A stretch of DNA of 64,000 nt, from assembly GCA_963677445.2 (NCBI GenBank), contig CAXXGF010000027.1, positions 11,241 to 75,240 of the forward strand, written 5' to 3'. The first letter of the stretch is position 1. Every line of letters starts with the position of its first letter. The notes under the pieces are model-generated. The model was not told the DNA's origin and made no database searches. It was given only the letters and a program-made list of their open reading frames with translations. The DNA comes from G963677445 sp963677445. GTDB lineage: Bacteria; Bacteroidota; Ignavibacteria; Ignavibacteriales; Melioribacteraceae. Positions 36,934 through 47,372 of this stretch are shown one piece after another. The translations under genes and the position numbers were made by a program.

Positions 36934-39207
36934 ATGAAAAAAATAATTATTGTTATATGCATTATTGCGTTCAATAGCATCGTTTTTTCAGCAACGGAAC
37001 ACTACGCGGTGCAGGTTAGCGCCGTCGCGGAGGAGAATCCTCCTTCTTTGAAATTCTCATGGCCTTCTGATGATTATGCCATTCATTATTACATTTTTAA
37101 AAAATCTCCTGCCGATACAACATGGAGAGAACCAATCGCGACTCTTGATGGTAACGCTACTGAATTTACTGATTATAATATCAGCGTGGGAGAAGCATTT
37201 GAGTATGGATTTTATAAAAGTCTGCATCATCATAAGCATACTGTAGAAGTTGAGAATGGAAAGGAGTTGAAATTCAAAATATATGATTCGTGGGGGGATG
37301 GGATTTCACCTCATCACGGACTGGGATATTATAAAGTTTTTGGAAAATCGGAATTATACGCCTCCGGCGGAATATTCGGCCAGTCCGAAGTTACCACATT
37401 TATTGTAAACGGAGGAGGCGGGACCACACGTGATTCGCTGACAATCGAGATTCAGCTTGATGTATTCGGGCAGGAGACATCATGGAGGCTGGAAGAGAGT
37501 GGAAGCGGAGGGCTGGTTCTGGCCTATGGACCTTATGTAGCCGCAAAATTCGGACATATATTTGCCGGAATCAAATACAGAATGGCTGAAAAGAGGGGAA
37601 GGATACTTTTATTGGTTGATGATACTTTTTCGAATTCTCTGGAAGATGAGTTGAGGCTGCTGGAGTATGACCTTATATGTGACGGCTGGGAAATAACAAG
37701 AAGAGATGTTTCACGTAATGCCGCGGTTACAGTGGTTAAAGAGGTAATTAAAGATGCCTGCGCTGAATATGAGGATATAAATACCCTCTATATTTTCGGA
37801 CATGTCCCGGTTCCATATTCAGGTGATCTCAAGAGCGCGCATACAAATCACCAGGGCGCGTGGCCGGCGGATGTTTATTACGGTGAGCTTGATGGGGAAT
37901 GGACCGATGTTTCAGTTAATAATACCACTGCCACGAGGCAGGCTAATCATAATGTACCTGGTGATGGAAAGTTTGACCAGACCTTCATTGAGTCGGATGT
38001 AGACCTGAATATCGGCCGGGTTGATCTGTATGATCTTCCCGTGTTCAGCGAAAATGAGGAGGAGCTGTTACGAAGATATATAATAAAATCGCATGATTTC
38101 AGACGGGATATTATTAACTGCGAGGGGAGAGGAATTATTGATGATAATGTTGGCGACCTGGATGGTATGGCCCCTGCCGCTAACGGATACCGAAACTTCT
38201 CGGCATTTTTCGGCGCCAAAAATATTCTAAAAGCAGATTATTTTACGACGCTTGGAACCTCAGATTACCTTTGGTCGCTGGGATGCGGCGGTTCGAGTTA
38301 TACACATTGCGGCGGAGTGGGATCAAGTTCTGATTTTGCCACAAAACCGGTTAATTCTGTTTTCACTATTTTATATGGCAGCTATTTTGGTGATTGGGAT
38401 AACAGCAATAATGTACTCAGAGCGCCACTCGCGTCAGAAAATTCACTACTTGTTTCTTTCTGGGCAGGGGCTCCGGCATGGCATCTGCATACCATGGCGC
38501 TGGGAGGTACTATAGGTGAATGCGCAAAAAGATCACAAAACAATATAGCGTTATACTCTCCATCGGATAAAGCAAGGCAGGTGCATACAGCCCTTATGGG
38601 CGACCCTGCGCTTCGGTTAAATTATATCCATCCGGCTGAAGGATTTGAAATTGTCAGCGCCGACAGCAATAAAATTACTCTCAACTGGCAAAATTCTGAG
38701 GATGTTGAGGGATACTATATTTACAGAGCTGAAGGACTTTATAAATCGTTCGAACGGCTTAATCAGCAGGTTATTACAGATACCCTGTTTGTTGATGAAA
38801 ATCCTCATTATGGTAATAATGTATATATGGTAAGGCCGGTAAAAATTGAATATAACGGAAGCGGATCATATTATAACCCTGGTCTGGGAGTTGTGGATTC
38901 GGTTAATGTTTTATCAACCGGAGTTGGCAGCCGGGAAATGCGATTAAGGTACGGGCTTTATCAAAATTATCCAAATCCCTTCAATCCTGAAACAATTATT
39001 GAATTTGAGATAGCCGAAGATAATTATGTTTTAATTGAATTATATGATCTAAAAGGGGAACTTATCAGAGTTCTGGATGAAAGATATCGTCATGCCGGAC
39101 GACATAAAATTACTTTACGGGGGAAAGATCTTTCTTCAGGAGTATATTTCTATAAAATCAGGGCTGGTGATTTTGTTCGGGCCAGGAAATGTATATTCCT
39201 TAAATAA
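36934..39207 (+). CDS. Large T9SS-secreted protein, possible C25-like peptidase-fold core
   Basis: From ATG 36934 a signal peptide is seen (MKKIIIVICIIAFNSIVFSA), then a fibronectin III-like domain (about 20-100). A region with CUB-like features follows (KFKIYDSWGDGISPHHG). The central domain (about 225-550) contains GRILLLVDDTF, LYIFGHVPVPYSGDLKS, AWPADVYYGEL and LHTMALGGTIGE, and resembles secreted proteins with a caspase/gingipain-like fold. A convincing His/Cys dyad is not demonstrated. A second FN3-like domain (about 565-655) and a T9SS sorting domain (LYQNYPNPFNPETIIEFEIA, ending KCIFLK) complete it. A TTG at 36910 extends the frame but would displace the leader. Confidence 0.82.
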   Translation: MKKIIIVICIIAFNSIVFSATEHYAVQVSAVAEENPPSLKFSWPSDDYAIHYYIFKKSPADTTWREPIATLDGNATEFTDYNISVGEAFEYGFYKSLHHHKHTVEVENGKELKFKIYDSWGDGISPHHGLGYYKVFGKSELYASGGIFGQSEVTTFIVNGGGGTTRDSLTIEIQLDVFGQETSWRLEESGSGGLVLAYGPYVAAKFGHIFAGIKYRMAEKRGRILLLVDDTFSNSLEDELRLLEYDLICDGWEITRRDVSRNAAVTVVKEVIKDACAEYEDINTLYIFGHVPVPYSGDLKSAHTNHQGAWPADVYYGELDGEWTDVSVNNTTATRQANHNVPGDGKFDQTFIESDVDLNIGRVDLYDLPVFSENEEELLRRYIIKSHDFRRDIINCEGRGIIDDNVGDLDGMAPAANGYRNFSAFFGAKNILKADYFTTLGTSDYLWSLGCGGSSYTHCGGVGSSSDFATKPVNSVFTILYGSYFGDWDNSNNVLRAPLASENSLLVSFWAGAPAWHLHTMALGGTIGECAKRSQNNIALYSPSDKARQVHTALMGDPALRLNYIHPAEGFEIVSADSNKITLNWQNSEDVEGYYIYRAEGLYKSFERLNQQVITDTLFVDENPHYGNNVYMVRPVKIEYNGSGSYYNPGLGVVDSVNVLSTGVGSREMRLRYGLYQNYPNPFNPETIIEFEIAEDNYVLIELYDLKGELIRVLDERYRHAGRHKITLRGKDLSSGVYFYKIRAGDFVRARKCIFLK

Positions 39208-39287
39208 ATTTCGCAATTCAGATAAGGTTTCTTTTATGATTTCTCCTTAATTTGCAATAAATATTCCATAATAATAGATGAGGAGAA

Positions 39288-39746
39288 ATGAAAAATATAC
39301 TTTCTGAAATAAACAAAAAGGAAATTGAGGAGCGTCTGAATAAAATATCACCTGATGACAAAACCCTGTGGGGTAAAATGAACGCTGGACAGGCTTTATG
39401 CCACATGGCCGATCAGTTAAGACTTTCAACAGGAGAAATTTTTTCGGAATATACCGGAAATTTAATTTCAACAACGTTGGTGAAATTTCTGGTTCTGATT
39501 GGTATGCCCGCTCCCAGGGGGAAAGTAAAAACTATGAAGGAGCTTGACCAGGAGGCAGATGGAACTAAGCCGACAGATTTTGAAAATGACCAAAAAATAC
39601 TTGCCGGCCTGATTAACGGATTTTCTGATCTTTATCCCGATAATAAAAATATTGAGCATCCTGTGTTTGGGAAGATGAATAAAAAACAATGGGGAAGGCT
39701 TGCATATATTCACCTCGATTATCATTTGTCCCAATTTGGACGTTAA
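39288..39746 (+). CDS. DUF1569 (DinB-like four-helix) protein
   Basis: A 152-residue protein with family features: ISPDDKTLWGKMNAGQALCHMADQL, EHPVFGKMNKKQWGRLAYIHLDYHLSQFG. His residues in CHMAD and HLDYH occupy the metal-site positions of DinB-fold proteins. Members are predicted metal-dependent enzymes, possibly thiol-related; none is clear here. It has its own terminator and seems monocistronic. Confidence 0.85.
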   Translation: MKNILSEINKKEIEERLNKISPDDKTLWGKMNAGQALCHMADQLRLSTGEIFSEYTGNLISTTLVKFLVLIGMPAPRGKVKTMKELDQEADGTKPTDFENDQKILAGLINGFSDLYPDNKNIEHPVFGKMNKKQWGRLAYIHLDYHLSQFGR

Positions 39747-39804
39747 AATTTTGGCACAATATATGTTCTTTTAATAATACCCTTGTTAAATATCTCCCTG
39801 AGAT

Positions 39805-39848
39805 CAGGACCTCATTTTATTGCCCGTAATTTGAGGTCCTTTTTTTGC
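39805..39848 (+). terminator. Rho-independent terminator of the DUF1569 gene
   Basis: A stem AGGACCTCA / TGAGGTCCT with a loop of about 16 bases (partly paired, ATTTTATTGCCCGTAATT) is followed by seven T residues. Confidence 0.85.
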
Positions 39849-40056
39849 CTGTTTTTAAAGATTTTGGATAACCTTATCTATCTTATTTTTGTTTATGTAG
39901 AATATCCGAATAATTATTTTGTCCGGTTTAAATACAGATGTGTTTGATTTCGGACGAAACGGGGGTTTTACATTACAGGCTGTCCTGGCAGGAATAAAAG
40001 GGTGGAACAATTAACAATTAATAATTAATAATTGATGATTATAAAGGTGAAGTTAC

Positions 40057-40190
40057 CACAGATTTCTATGATTTCTATGATTTCTTGGATTTAGGTAGAA
40101 AAAACGCCACAAAATCACCAGGACACAAAATTTCACAAAAAAAATAAAAAAATTTTCCCTGATTTTTTAACCTTTCAGGCAATGGTGAAA
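40057..40190 (+). repeat. Dispersed intergenic repeat R2, copy 3
   Basis: It contains CCACAGATTTCTATGATTTC with a local duplication of the TATGATTTC block, then AAAAAACGCCACAAAATCACC, and TGATTTTTTAACCTTTCAGG. It sits downstream of the terminator of the DUF1569 gene. Confidence 0.65.
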
Positions 40191-40245
40191 ACCTGAAGAA
40201 TTAAACCTTACCATCTTATTCAACCGGGCAATATTTCCCGGCGGG

Positions 40246-40287
40246 CATAAAAAAAACTCCGGGGTTTTTGAAATCCCGGAGGTTTAA
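40246..40287 (-). terminator. Rho-independent terminator downstream of the C25 pseudogene
   Basis: On the minus strand, CCTCCGGGATTTC pairs with the CCCCGGAGT side and runs into seven T residues, about 60 bp after the last codon of the pseudogene. Confidence 0.8.
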
Positions 40288-40345
40288 GTAAATTTTTATC
40301 TTCGAAGTAATAAAGTTACTTCAATAATCAATCGTGCTTCCGGCG

Positions 40346-42500
40346 CTATTTCATCAAAATCATTTTTTTAGTTTCGCTGAAGCTGCTGCCATCTGTAGCG
40401 TCGGCGGTAATGTTATAGAAATAAATTCCGCTGGCAGGTTTTGAAGCGTTAAACTTAATTTTGTGCATACCGGCGCTGAAATTGCCATCAACAAGTTCGG
40501 TAACAACCTGACCCAAATCATTATATTTTTTCACACTTACTTTTGAATCAAGCGGAAGGGCGAAAGAGATATTTGTTGAGGGGTTAAATGGGTTGGGATA
40601 GTTCTTGATCAAGAGCGAACTCATCAGGAATATCTGTTGAAGCGATCACAAGGCGGCTGAAACGGCTGTCAGTGATCTGAGTTGATTCACCATCTTTAAA
40701 GCTGACATTCAAGATGTCGCCCCCGGCCGGGTCGCTGATAACAAGGTCTGTTCCTTCAGCAGAAATTGTAACCGGGAATGTAACGCTGCTCATTGCTATC
40801 TCGGTTCCGGCGGATACATTTTCCACAAATCTGCCGCTGGCATATCTTAAATCAAAGACACCCGCAGGCGGAGCCGGAGGAAGTTCATAAAGTGATGAAC
40901 TGTTATCGGCGATAAACAACTGACCTCTGTTGCCGAGAGGGTCTGTTACGCTAATTGAAGCCCTGTTTTCTTCAGCCTTTTCTTCAGGACCGGTTTTGGC
41001 AACCGGAGTATAGATCAGTTCACCCGGTCCGGAATATTTAATCCAGTAACCATGTCCCGGTTCGAGCTGATCAACAATTGAGTAAGTATTGTTAAAACCA
41101 TAGATAACAGAAGTGATAATACCGGCAGGATTGGATGTTATCTGATCAACAGGGACTTACCTGATCGAAGAAACCGATCATATTCCAGTTTTCATTTACC
41201 GCAACATTGCCTGTTACCGGCATTCCCATCATCTGGTGACTCTAAACGGCGTCAAATTTCATCAACTTCGATGAAATCAAAATCATTCAGAAGCATATCT
41301 TTCAGCCAGCCGGCTCTTTTATAATCAGGCGGGTTTCCTTCGTTGCTGGCAACTCCTGTTCCTCTCATGAACCACATATTGGTATCGGGAGGGGCTGTCT
41401 CATATTTTTTAAGTGTGTAAAGAACATATTCAAGATTAGTTTCGCTGTCAGGTGAAATTCTTGATATATAAGCATCGGGATACGCGTCATTACCAATCAG
41501 TTTTACGTATGACGGGATCTGATGCAGCTCCTTCAGACTGGCCATACAGAGTGGTTATCTCATCCGATTCACCAACGAGAACAATATATGTAAGACTTTC
41601 CGGTTCATTATATATATTCTGGATAAAAGTTTTTATCGCACTCAAACCTGATCATGTTTCAGAAGGGTATTCCGCTTTTACGGTAGGCATTCCTTTTGCC
41701 AGTTTCCACTCATAATAAGGGATTATTTCATCAGCATAATCCTGGTAATAAATTATTAGCATTCTGCCCGGTTCCGGAATAGGGAGGTATTCAATATTGC
41801 CCTGTCCGTTGTACACGAAAAGCGTATTGTAAACACCTTCGAATTCTCTTGAGACTCCTTCAAAAGAGTTGGTTCTGACGAAGGGATTTACAGCCTGAAC
41901 CGAAGCGTCTTTAAATACTTCAATTCTGATCTTTGTAGTAACTTCCAGTTTACCTCTTGTGGCATTATAGCGGAAAGGATGATACTCAATTGTTTGTCCC
42001 CTGAGGTCCCTGACAATATTGGGCTCGTCAAGCTCAATGGTATTTTTAGGGAACAAGGTATCACTGGTATATAATTCACTGAAAGTAAGAGGAACATCAG
42101 CAGGATTGATATTTCTTTTCAGATGTCCTTTTGAAGGGAGAAGAGTGCTTACGTCAACAGTAGTTTTTTCACTTACAATTATTTTATAATTCATTCCTGC
42201 CATATCGGGGATAAGGATACTCTTCCTGATATTGGGCAGCATAGGATATCCTTTTACCATCATTGGAATGGCGCCGGTAAGAGATACATGATAACAGGAC
42301 TCTCCATTTAGAGTAATATCCTCATATTCAAATCCGTTTATAGGAAATTCAATAACAGTGCTTGAAGGAGTCGAACTGATGATAGTGATTTCGATCTCTT
42401 TCGCGCCATTATTAGATTTAATCCATTCTGCCCTTGAATTGCTGAATGCCATAACAAGAACAAACAGCGGAACGGTAGAATTTTACCGGAAACGTTTACA
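40346..42500 (-). pseudogene. Gingipain-type (peptidase C25) T9SS protein, multiply frameshifted and internally deleted
   Basis: Reading 42500 to 40346 on the minus strand gives ordered pieces of one protein: a damaged leader (PLFVLVMAFSNSRA), a C25 propeptide-like region (41652-42452), the beginning of the peptidase domain (MLIIYYQDYADEIIPYYEWKLAKG, LTYIVLVGESDEITTLYGQ, KLIGNDAYPDAYISRIS), then a downstream domain (MPVTGNVAVNENWNMIGFFD, EPGHGYWIKYSGPG) and a T9SS sorting domain (KNYPNPFNPSTNISFALP, MILMK). At least six indels switch frame, for example near 41650, 41520, 41250, 41155 and 40605. Between DFDFIEVDEI (41252) and the downstream domain, the segment that should carry the catalytic His and Cys is gone. 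No functional peptidase can be made. Confidence 0.88.
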
Positions 42501-42900
42501 TAGTAAAACATTAACTGGTACTGTAATGTTGAAAAAAATGGTTCGATAGTCAGCAGGCTTACCGGGCATGATTTATAAGCCTGAAAAACAATATGTGATA
42601 GAACTGGATAACTGAAATTATCGTTTATTTGTTCAGCTTAAGATGTATTTCTTTTACTGGCTAAAACGAAAATTCAAATTTCTGAATTAGGCCGGCAAAA
42701 AAAAGAGCTGCCCAAAAAAGGCAGTGAATTTTGTTTGCTGGTTACAAAAAATTTCGTTGTGAAGAATTATTCAGGCAATCAAAGATTAAGCGGGGAATCT
42801 CGTTTTCTTTTTGCGATTGGTGGCGGGATGTACTAAGCTATTGATGGATTGCAGTTAAAAACCGGATATGTTAATAAAGGAATGGGGGAGAGAAAAAACT
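42501..42900. other. Intergenic region, no recognised content
   Basis: About 400 bp upstream of the pseudogene and downstream of the rhomboid gene. An imperfect hairpin (CAGGCTTA...TAAGCCTG at 42553-42583) is the only structure seen. No gene or known repeat was found. Confidence 0.5.
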
Positions 42901-43554
42901 TTAATATAAATCTTTATAGGATATTTCGAGTTTACGGGGGTCGTAATCATCGTCATCATCTTCATCTTCCCATTCATATCTTTTGTATGGGTCACGTTTC
43001 CTGAAAATAAAGGATAAAATAATACCCGCGAAGGCGCCGGACAGATGACCTTCCCATGAAATTCCTTTATCGACCGGCAGCACACCCCAGATAAATCCGC
43101 CATAAAGAAATGTGACGAGAAGGGCGAGAACAACAGCTCTTTTATCGCGGCGGAAAATACCGCTGAAAAAAAGAAACGCGGCGCACGCATAAATCAGCCC
43201 GCTTGCTCCGATATGCCAGGATTCTCTTCCGATGAGCCAGGTCCCGGCTCCCGAGATCAACCAGGATGAAATAAAAAAGGGTGAGGCGGCAGAGGGATAA
43301 AAATAAAATATGCCGGCGCCCATAAAAAGAAGGGGAATTGAATTTGAAATAAGATGATCGAATGAACCATGGATAAAAGGAGAAAAAATTATTCCCGGCA
43401 GTCCTGCAATTTTTCCGGGCAGGATGCCAAGCGAGATAATATTCATTCCCGTAAGTGTAGCGATAAGATGAACAATCCAGATCAGTCCGGTAAAAAGAAA
43501 CGGGTAAAAAATACTCTTTCGGAATTTATTTTTTTCAGTTGAATCTTGCAGCAA
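42901..43554 (-). CDS. Rhomboid family intramembrane serine protease
   Basis: A 217-residue protein with six predicted helices. The catalytic dyad is visible: Ser118 in GASGLIY and His170 in WEGHLSGAFAG. The upstream HGSFDHLISNS loop is the known rhomboid HxxxxHxxxN motif region. It cleaves membrane-spanning substrates within the bilayer; its substrate is unknown. The C-terminal tail (EWEDEDDDDDYDPRKLE) is strongly acidic and cytoplasmic, an uncommon addition. Confidence 0.93.
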   Translation of the reverse strand: MLQDSTEKNKFRKSIFYPFLFTGLIWIVHLIATLTGMNIISLGILPGKIAGLPGIIFSPFIHGSFDHLISNSIPLLFMGAGIFYFYPSAASPFFISSWLISGAGTWLIGRESWHIGASGLIYACAAFLFFSGIFRRDKRAVVLALLVTFLYGGFIWGVLPVDKGISWEGHLSGAFAGIILSFIFRKRDPYKRYEWEDEDDDDDYDPRKLEISYKDLY

Positions 43555-43749
43555 AATTAGACCATAATTATTTAAACCAAATATAACAAATAATAAGCAT
43601 AGTCAGTAGTTTGGGGCGGGATTGACATAAAAAATTATCTTATGACATTTTTTGACACTGCTTTACCACTCACTGACAACGATGACAATTGATTCACGTA
43701 GTTTTGAATCAGAAATTAAATAATGATCAATCAATCAACGGAGGATAAA

Positions 43750-44172
43750 ATGAAAGCTTTAATTACATCACATTCACTTTTAAGTGTTTTAATAATTGCC
43801 GGTTTTCTTTCAGTCACTTCAGATCTGGCCGCGGCTCCTGAAAATGAAAGGTTTGATAAGAATGAGATAAAAACATTGATTATGGGAATAAATTCTGAAA
43901 ATGAAGGATTAAGAAAAAGCGCGATATTTTTTGCGGGTAAATACCAGGTTAAAGAAGCCGTTGACGCGTTGGTTGATCGCATGAATGAAACCGGTAACAG
44001 GCAGGAACTTTATCTTATATCGGTTGCTTTATATAAAATTGGCTCCTTTGAAGGACTATCAGCTGTGTGGAAAGCAGCTTCGAGAAACAACGACAGCTAT
44101 ACAAAAGAACTTTTACTCGCTGTCTATGAAAGATATCAGCTTGATATAAGTGAAGGATACGCAATTAAATAA
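43750..44172 (+). CDS. Small secreted HEAT-repeat-like protein
   Basis: ATG 43750 lies five bases after GGAGG and gives a signal peptide (MKALITSHSLLSVLIIAGFLSVTSDLAAA, in full about 29 residues). The mature part is all helical, with two or three HEAT-type units (LIMGINSENEGLRKSAIFFAGKY, EAVDALVDRMNETGNRQELYLIS). Such repeats mediate protein binding. The jelly-roll gene follows about 100 bp later. An earlier ATG at 43723 is less well placed. Confidence 0.7.
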   Translation: MKALITSHSLLSVLIIAGFLSVTSDLAAAPENERFDKNEIKTLIMGINSENEGLRKSAIFFAGKYQVKEAVDALVDRMNETGNRQELYLISVALYKIGSFEGLSAVWKAASRNNDSYTKELLLAVYERYQLDISEGYAIK

Positions 44173-44271
44173 AGTTTGGTGACAATTTTTTACAAAATTT
44201 TACCTGCAAAAAACAATAGAAAAAATAGAATTATATATATTAACTTTCCGCAAATAACGGATGATGAGATA

Positions 44272-45315
44272 ATGAAATTTGTGATGATGATATTGATAAT
44301 TACCGCGACATTCGCTCAGAATATATCTGGTGAAGAATGGCAGCGGTATATAAATCTGCGGGGAGCATGGAAATTTATGGTTGGTGACGATGAAAATTAT
44401 GCCGCTCCCGATTATTCTGATGATAACTGGGAAGATATATACGTTCCATCTTCGTGGGAAGATGAAGGATTTTATGGTTATAACGGCTATGCCTGGTATA
44501 GAAAAACTGTTGTTATTCCGCAGGATGAATATGCCAGGAACTTTTATCTTTTCCTCGGGTATATCGATGATGTGGATGAAGTTTATTTTAATGGCACACT
44601 GATTGGTTTCACAGGCACTTTTCCTCCCGGTTATGAAACTGCCTATTACGCTAAAAGACAGTACTATATTCCCCCTGACCTGATAAAGAGGGACGATGAA
44701 AATATAATTGCTGTCCGGGTTTATGATTCACAGCTTTCAGGAGGAATAGTTTCAGGTGATATAGGGATTTATATTCCGGAACAGAAGCTTGAAATTGAGA
44801 TAGACCTTGTTGGCAAATGGAAATTCAGAACAGGGGATAATATGGAGTGGAAGAATGAGAATTACAACGATGAAAAATGGCGCGAACTTATGGTGCCCGC
44901 GTTCTGGGAGGGACAGGGATACAGGAATTATGATGGCGTAGCATGGTACAGAAAACATTTTAAAACTCCGAAAGACCTGAACGATGATAAGTATGTGTTT
45001 GTTCTTGGAAAAATAGATGACCTGGATGAAGCATATCTCAATGGAAAGAGAATAGGCTCGACCGGAGTTATAAGGGAAAATGTTCACCAAAGCAGATTTG
45101 ATTATGAGTACCAGGAAATAAGGGGATATTTTATTGAGACCTCATTGCTGAATCCCGATGGAGATAATGTGATCGCTGTCAGAGTTTATGATGGTTATAA
45201 AGATGGCGGAATATATGAAGGCCCGATAGGACTGGTCAGCAGAACAGAATATACAAAGTTCTGGAAGGAAAAAAGACGGAAAAAGAACTTCTTCGAATAT
45301 TTTTTCGGAAACTGA
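44272..45315 (+). CDS. Secreted protein with two tandem galactose-binding jelly-roll domains (GH2-like)
   Basis: ATG 44272 gives a leader (MKFVMMILIITATFAQNISG). Two homologous halves follow, each like the sugar-binding domain of GH2 beta-galactosidases and some sialate O-acetylesterases. Half one has LRGAWKFMVGDDENY, YAWYRKTVVIP, DDVDEVYFNGTLIGFTG and NIIAVRVYD. Half two has LVGKWKFRTGDNMEW, VAWYRKHFKTP, DDLDEAYLNGKRIGSTG and NVIAVRVYD. No catalytic barrel is present, so this is probably a carbohydrate-binding or structural protein. A non-ATG extension to 44176 is open but unlikely. Confidence 0.82.
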   Translation: MKFVMMILIITATFAQNISGEEWQRYINLRGAWKFMVGDDENYAAPDYSDDNWEDIYVPSSWEDEGFYGYNGYAWYRKTVVIPQDEYARNFYLFLGYIDDVDEVYFNGTLIGFTGTFPPGYETAYYAKRQYYIPPDLIKRDDENIIAVRVYDSQLSGGIVSGDIGIYIPEQKLEIEIDLVGKWKFRTGDNMEWKNENYNDEKWRELMVPAFWEGQGYRNYDGVAWYRKHFKTPKDLNDDKYVFVLGKIDDLDEAYLNGKRIGSTGVIRENVHQSRFDYEYQEIRGYFIETSLLNPDGDNVIAVRVYDGYKDGGIYEGPIGLVSRTEYTKFWKEKRRKKNFFEYFFGN

Positions 45316-46686
45316 TCAATTAAGATAGAACGCTTCGGCTAAATTAATTCCCTGTTTAATTATGAAATTATTAAATGTTCTCTTGCTTAATGTTTTCCCA
45401 TCCTGCCCTTTGAAAAGAATTTCAATCTTATGGACTCCTTCATCGAGTGGGAATTCTGCGGTGAAACAATAGCCGGGCAGCGTCCTCCAGCACCTCAGAT
45501 CGGCGTTTTCCGTAAGATCAAACGCCGCGTTTGTCAGAGCTGATGCCAGGCCGCCCAGAATTCCCCCTCCGGTTTCTTTATCCAGTTTTTTGCTTATCAT
45601 ACCTGATGTAACACCTTTCGCGACCGCTCTCATAATTGATTTGAAATAGATAATGGTTTTTTCCGATTCAAATGTTTTACGCGCCACATTTGCCATGTTT
45701 TCCAAAAGCTCCAGATTGCCTTTATAAACACTGTCAACATAAACTTCGATATCATAAACATTTGTTCCTTCTTCAACTATCGAGGGAAAAACAAATTTAA
45801 AATTCCATCCTTCATTAACCCCGGGGAAGGGAACAGGCTGTATCTGAAAATTTTCAGGATTGCTGACCACAACAAAATTATCAAAAGTTGTTATCCGCGC
45901 TCCCACCGGTTTTTTTACCGGGGCTGTTCCCGCGAAGGCGAGGATATTAAGCATCGAACCCCTGGAAATTGTTGTGGAATCGATGGCTGAAGGTGTGGGG
46001 AAATTATATACTTCGGGGTACCTTTCCCAGGTTTCATGAAGTTTATCGAGCGAAATGCGGCTGTTGTCCTCTTCTCCTTCCGCCCTGAAAATCAAATGGC
46101 TGATATAGTGAGCGAGAACGTTACTCAGATAACCAATTTTGGATTGTTCTATTTCGATTTTCGCTTCATCCGATTTATTCAGCATGGCAATTTTTTCTTC
46201 ATAACGGGTGTCAAGTTTTGCCAGTTTATCGTTGACTCGTTTTATTTCAACATACGCGTCATCAAAGTTATTCAGATTAAGGTAGTTCAGCGCTTTAAAC
46301 AGGTTTACATAGAGGTCTTCATAAGCCTCACCATCATATTCCAGTACGTTGTCATTTAAAACTGCCGAAGCGGCGCCTCTTGAAATGCTTTTTGTGTAAA
46401 GATATTCCATTGCCTCTTCGGCAAGTTCAAATTCAGCGTTGCTTTTATCGAATTCACCATTATAGTGATAGACAATACCTTTATCCAGATGGAGCAGAAC
46501 TCTCTCTTTTTCAGAATATTCACCTGCCGTTTCAGAAGCAGTCAGGCTTTTCTGCGCCTCGCCAAAATTTCCTTTTTTCAGGTTTTCAAGAATCGGATTA
46601 TAAAATTCTGTGTTGGTTCTTATTGAAGAACAACCTGTTGTAATAATTAAGGCTAAAAGAAGGAATATTATTTTTTTCCGAAGCAT
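45316..46686 (-). CDS. COG3014 family lipoprotein
   Basis: A leader with a clear lipobox (LALIITTGCSS) makes this an envelope lipoprotein. The N-terminal 200 residues are TPR-like helices (GNFGEAQKSL, FDKSNAEFELAEEAM) with the family-typical YEDLYVNLFKALNYLNLNN. A conserved C-terminal domain covers about 280-455. COG3014 proteins have no settled function. The gene follows the LpoB homologue by 68 bp on the same strand, a recurrent pairing that hints at an envelope or peptidoglycan role (inference). ATG 46698 is an alternative start four codons upstream. Confidence 0.85.
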   Translation of the reverse strand: MLRKKIIFLLLALIITTGCSSIRTNTEFYNPILENLKKGNFGEAQKSLTASETAGEYSEKERVLLHLDKGIVYHYNGEFDKSNAEFELAEEAMEYLYTKSISRGAASAVLNDNVLEYDGEAYEDLYVNLFKALNYLNLNNFDDAYVEIKRVNDKLAKLDTRYEEKIAMLNKSDEAKIEIEQSKIGYLSNVLAHYISHLIFRAEGEEDNSRISLDKLHETWERYPEVYNFPTPSAIDSTTISRGSMLNILAFAGTAPVKKPVGARITTFDNFVVVSNPENFQIQPVPFPGVNEGWNFKFVFPSIVEEGTNVYDIEVYVDSVYKGNLELLENMANVARKTFESEKTIIYFKSIMRAVAKGVTSGMISKKLDKETGGGILGGLASALTNAAFDLTENADLRCWRTLPGYCFTAEFPLDEGVHKIEILFKGQDGKTLSKRTFNNFIIKQGINLAEAFYLN

Positions 46687-46754
46687 ATCTGTTCTCAAAT
46701 AAATCTGAATAAAAGGCAGACAATTAAAAGTCTGCCTCTGAATGATTAAAAAAA

Positions 46755-47372
46755 TTATAATTTATAACCTGACTGGCCAATGAACTTTTTTATATCCTTC
46801 GTTCCAATCCATACTTTTGAATTGGTTTCGATATCGATAAGCTGAAGATCAACTTTATATAAGATTACCTTCTGTCCGTCAATGGCGTCTGAAACCGAAT
46901 TTATTTCACCGCTAAGCATAAAGTCTGCTCCGAGCTCACGGTAAAATTTCTTGAAAGATTCGGCCGACGCAAAATCATTCTGATCTTTTCGTTCTTCTCT
47001 GACCTGTTCACGTTCATCTTTTGAAGCCACAAACTTTACCCTTCCGCTATTAAGCAGTTCACGCTCAATATCTTTTGTAAATACGTCTATAGCAATATGC
47101 TCACTGCTCTTATTGCGGATTTTACCTACGATTAACACCGGTTTATTACCTTTTGCGGCGACAAAATCTGTAAGCCAGGGGCGCTTAATTATATCATCTA
47201 CCATATTTTCAGCAACCAGGCGTGCATCGGTATCATTCCATTTACCGCTCAGATCAACTACCGCGTCTCTCTCTATTCTTTCAACAGTTCTGACAGGCGC
47301 GCTGCTGCAACCCTGAAAGAAGATCATGCCTGCAAAAACCAATACAAGTAATAAACTAAAATATTTTTTCAT
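46755..47372 (-). CDS. lpoB: LpoB-like penicillin-binding protein activator lipoprotein
   Basis: A lipoprotein leader (FAGMIFFQGCSS) precedes a domain matching LpoB homologues: VVDLSGKWNDTDARLVAENMVDDI, PVLIVGKIRNKSSEHIAIDVF, LGADFMLSGEINSVSD and YKVDLQLIDIETNSKVWIG. In enterobacteria LpoB is an outer-membrane lipoprotein that stimulates PBP1b; the same role here is plausible but unproven. It precedes the COG3014 lipoprotein gene in the same direction. The gene symbol reflects family, not proven orthology. Confidence 0.85.
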   Translation of the reverse strand: MKKYFSLLLVLVFAGMIFFQGCSSAPVRTVERIERDAVVDLSGKWNDTDARLVAENMVDDIIKRPWLTDFVAAKGNKPVLIVGKIRNKSSEHIAIDVFTKDIERELLNSGRVKFVASKDEREQVREERKDQNDFASAESFKKFYRELGADFMLSGEINSVSDAIDGQKVILYKVDLQLIDIETNSKVWIGTKDIKKFIGQSGYKL

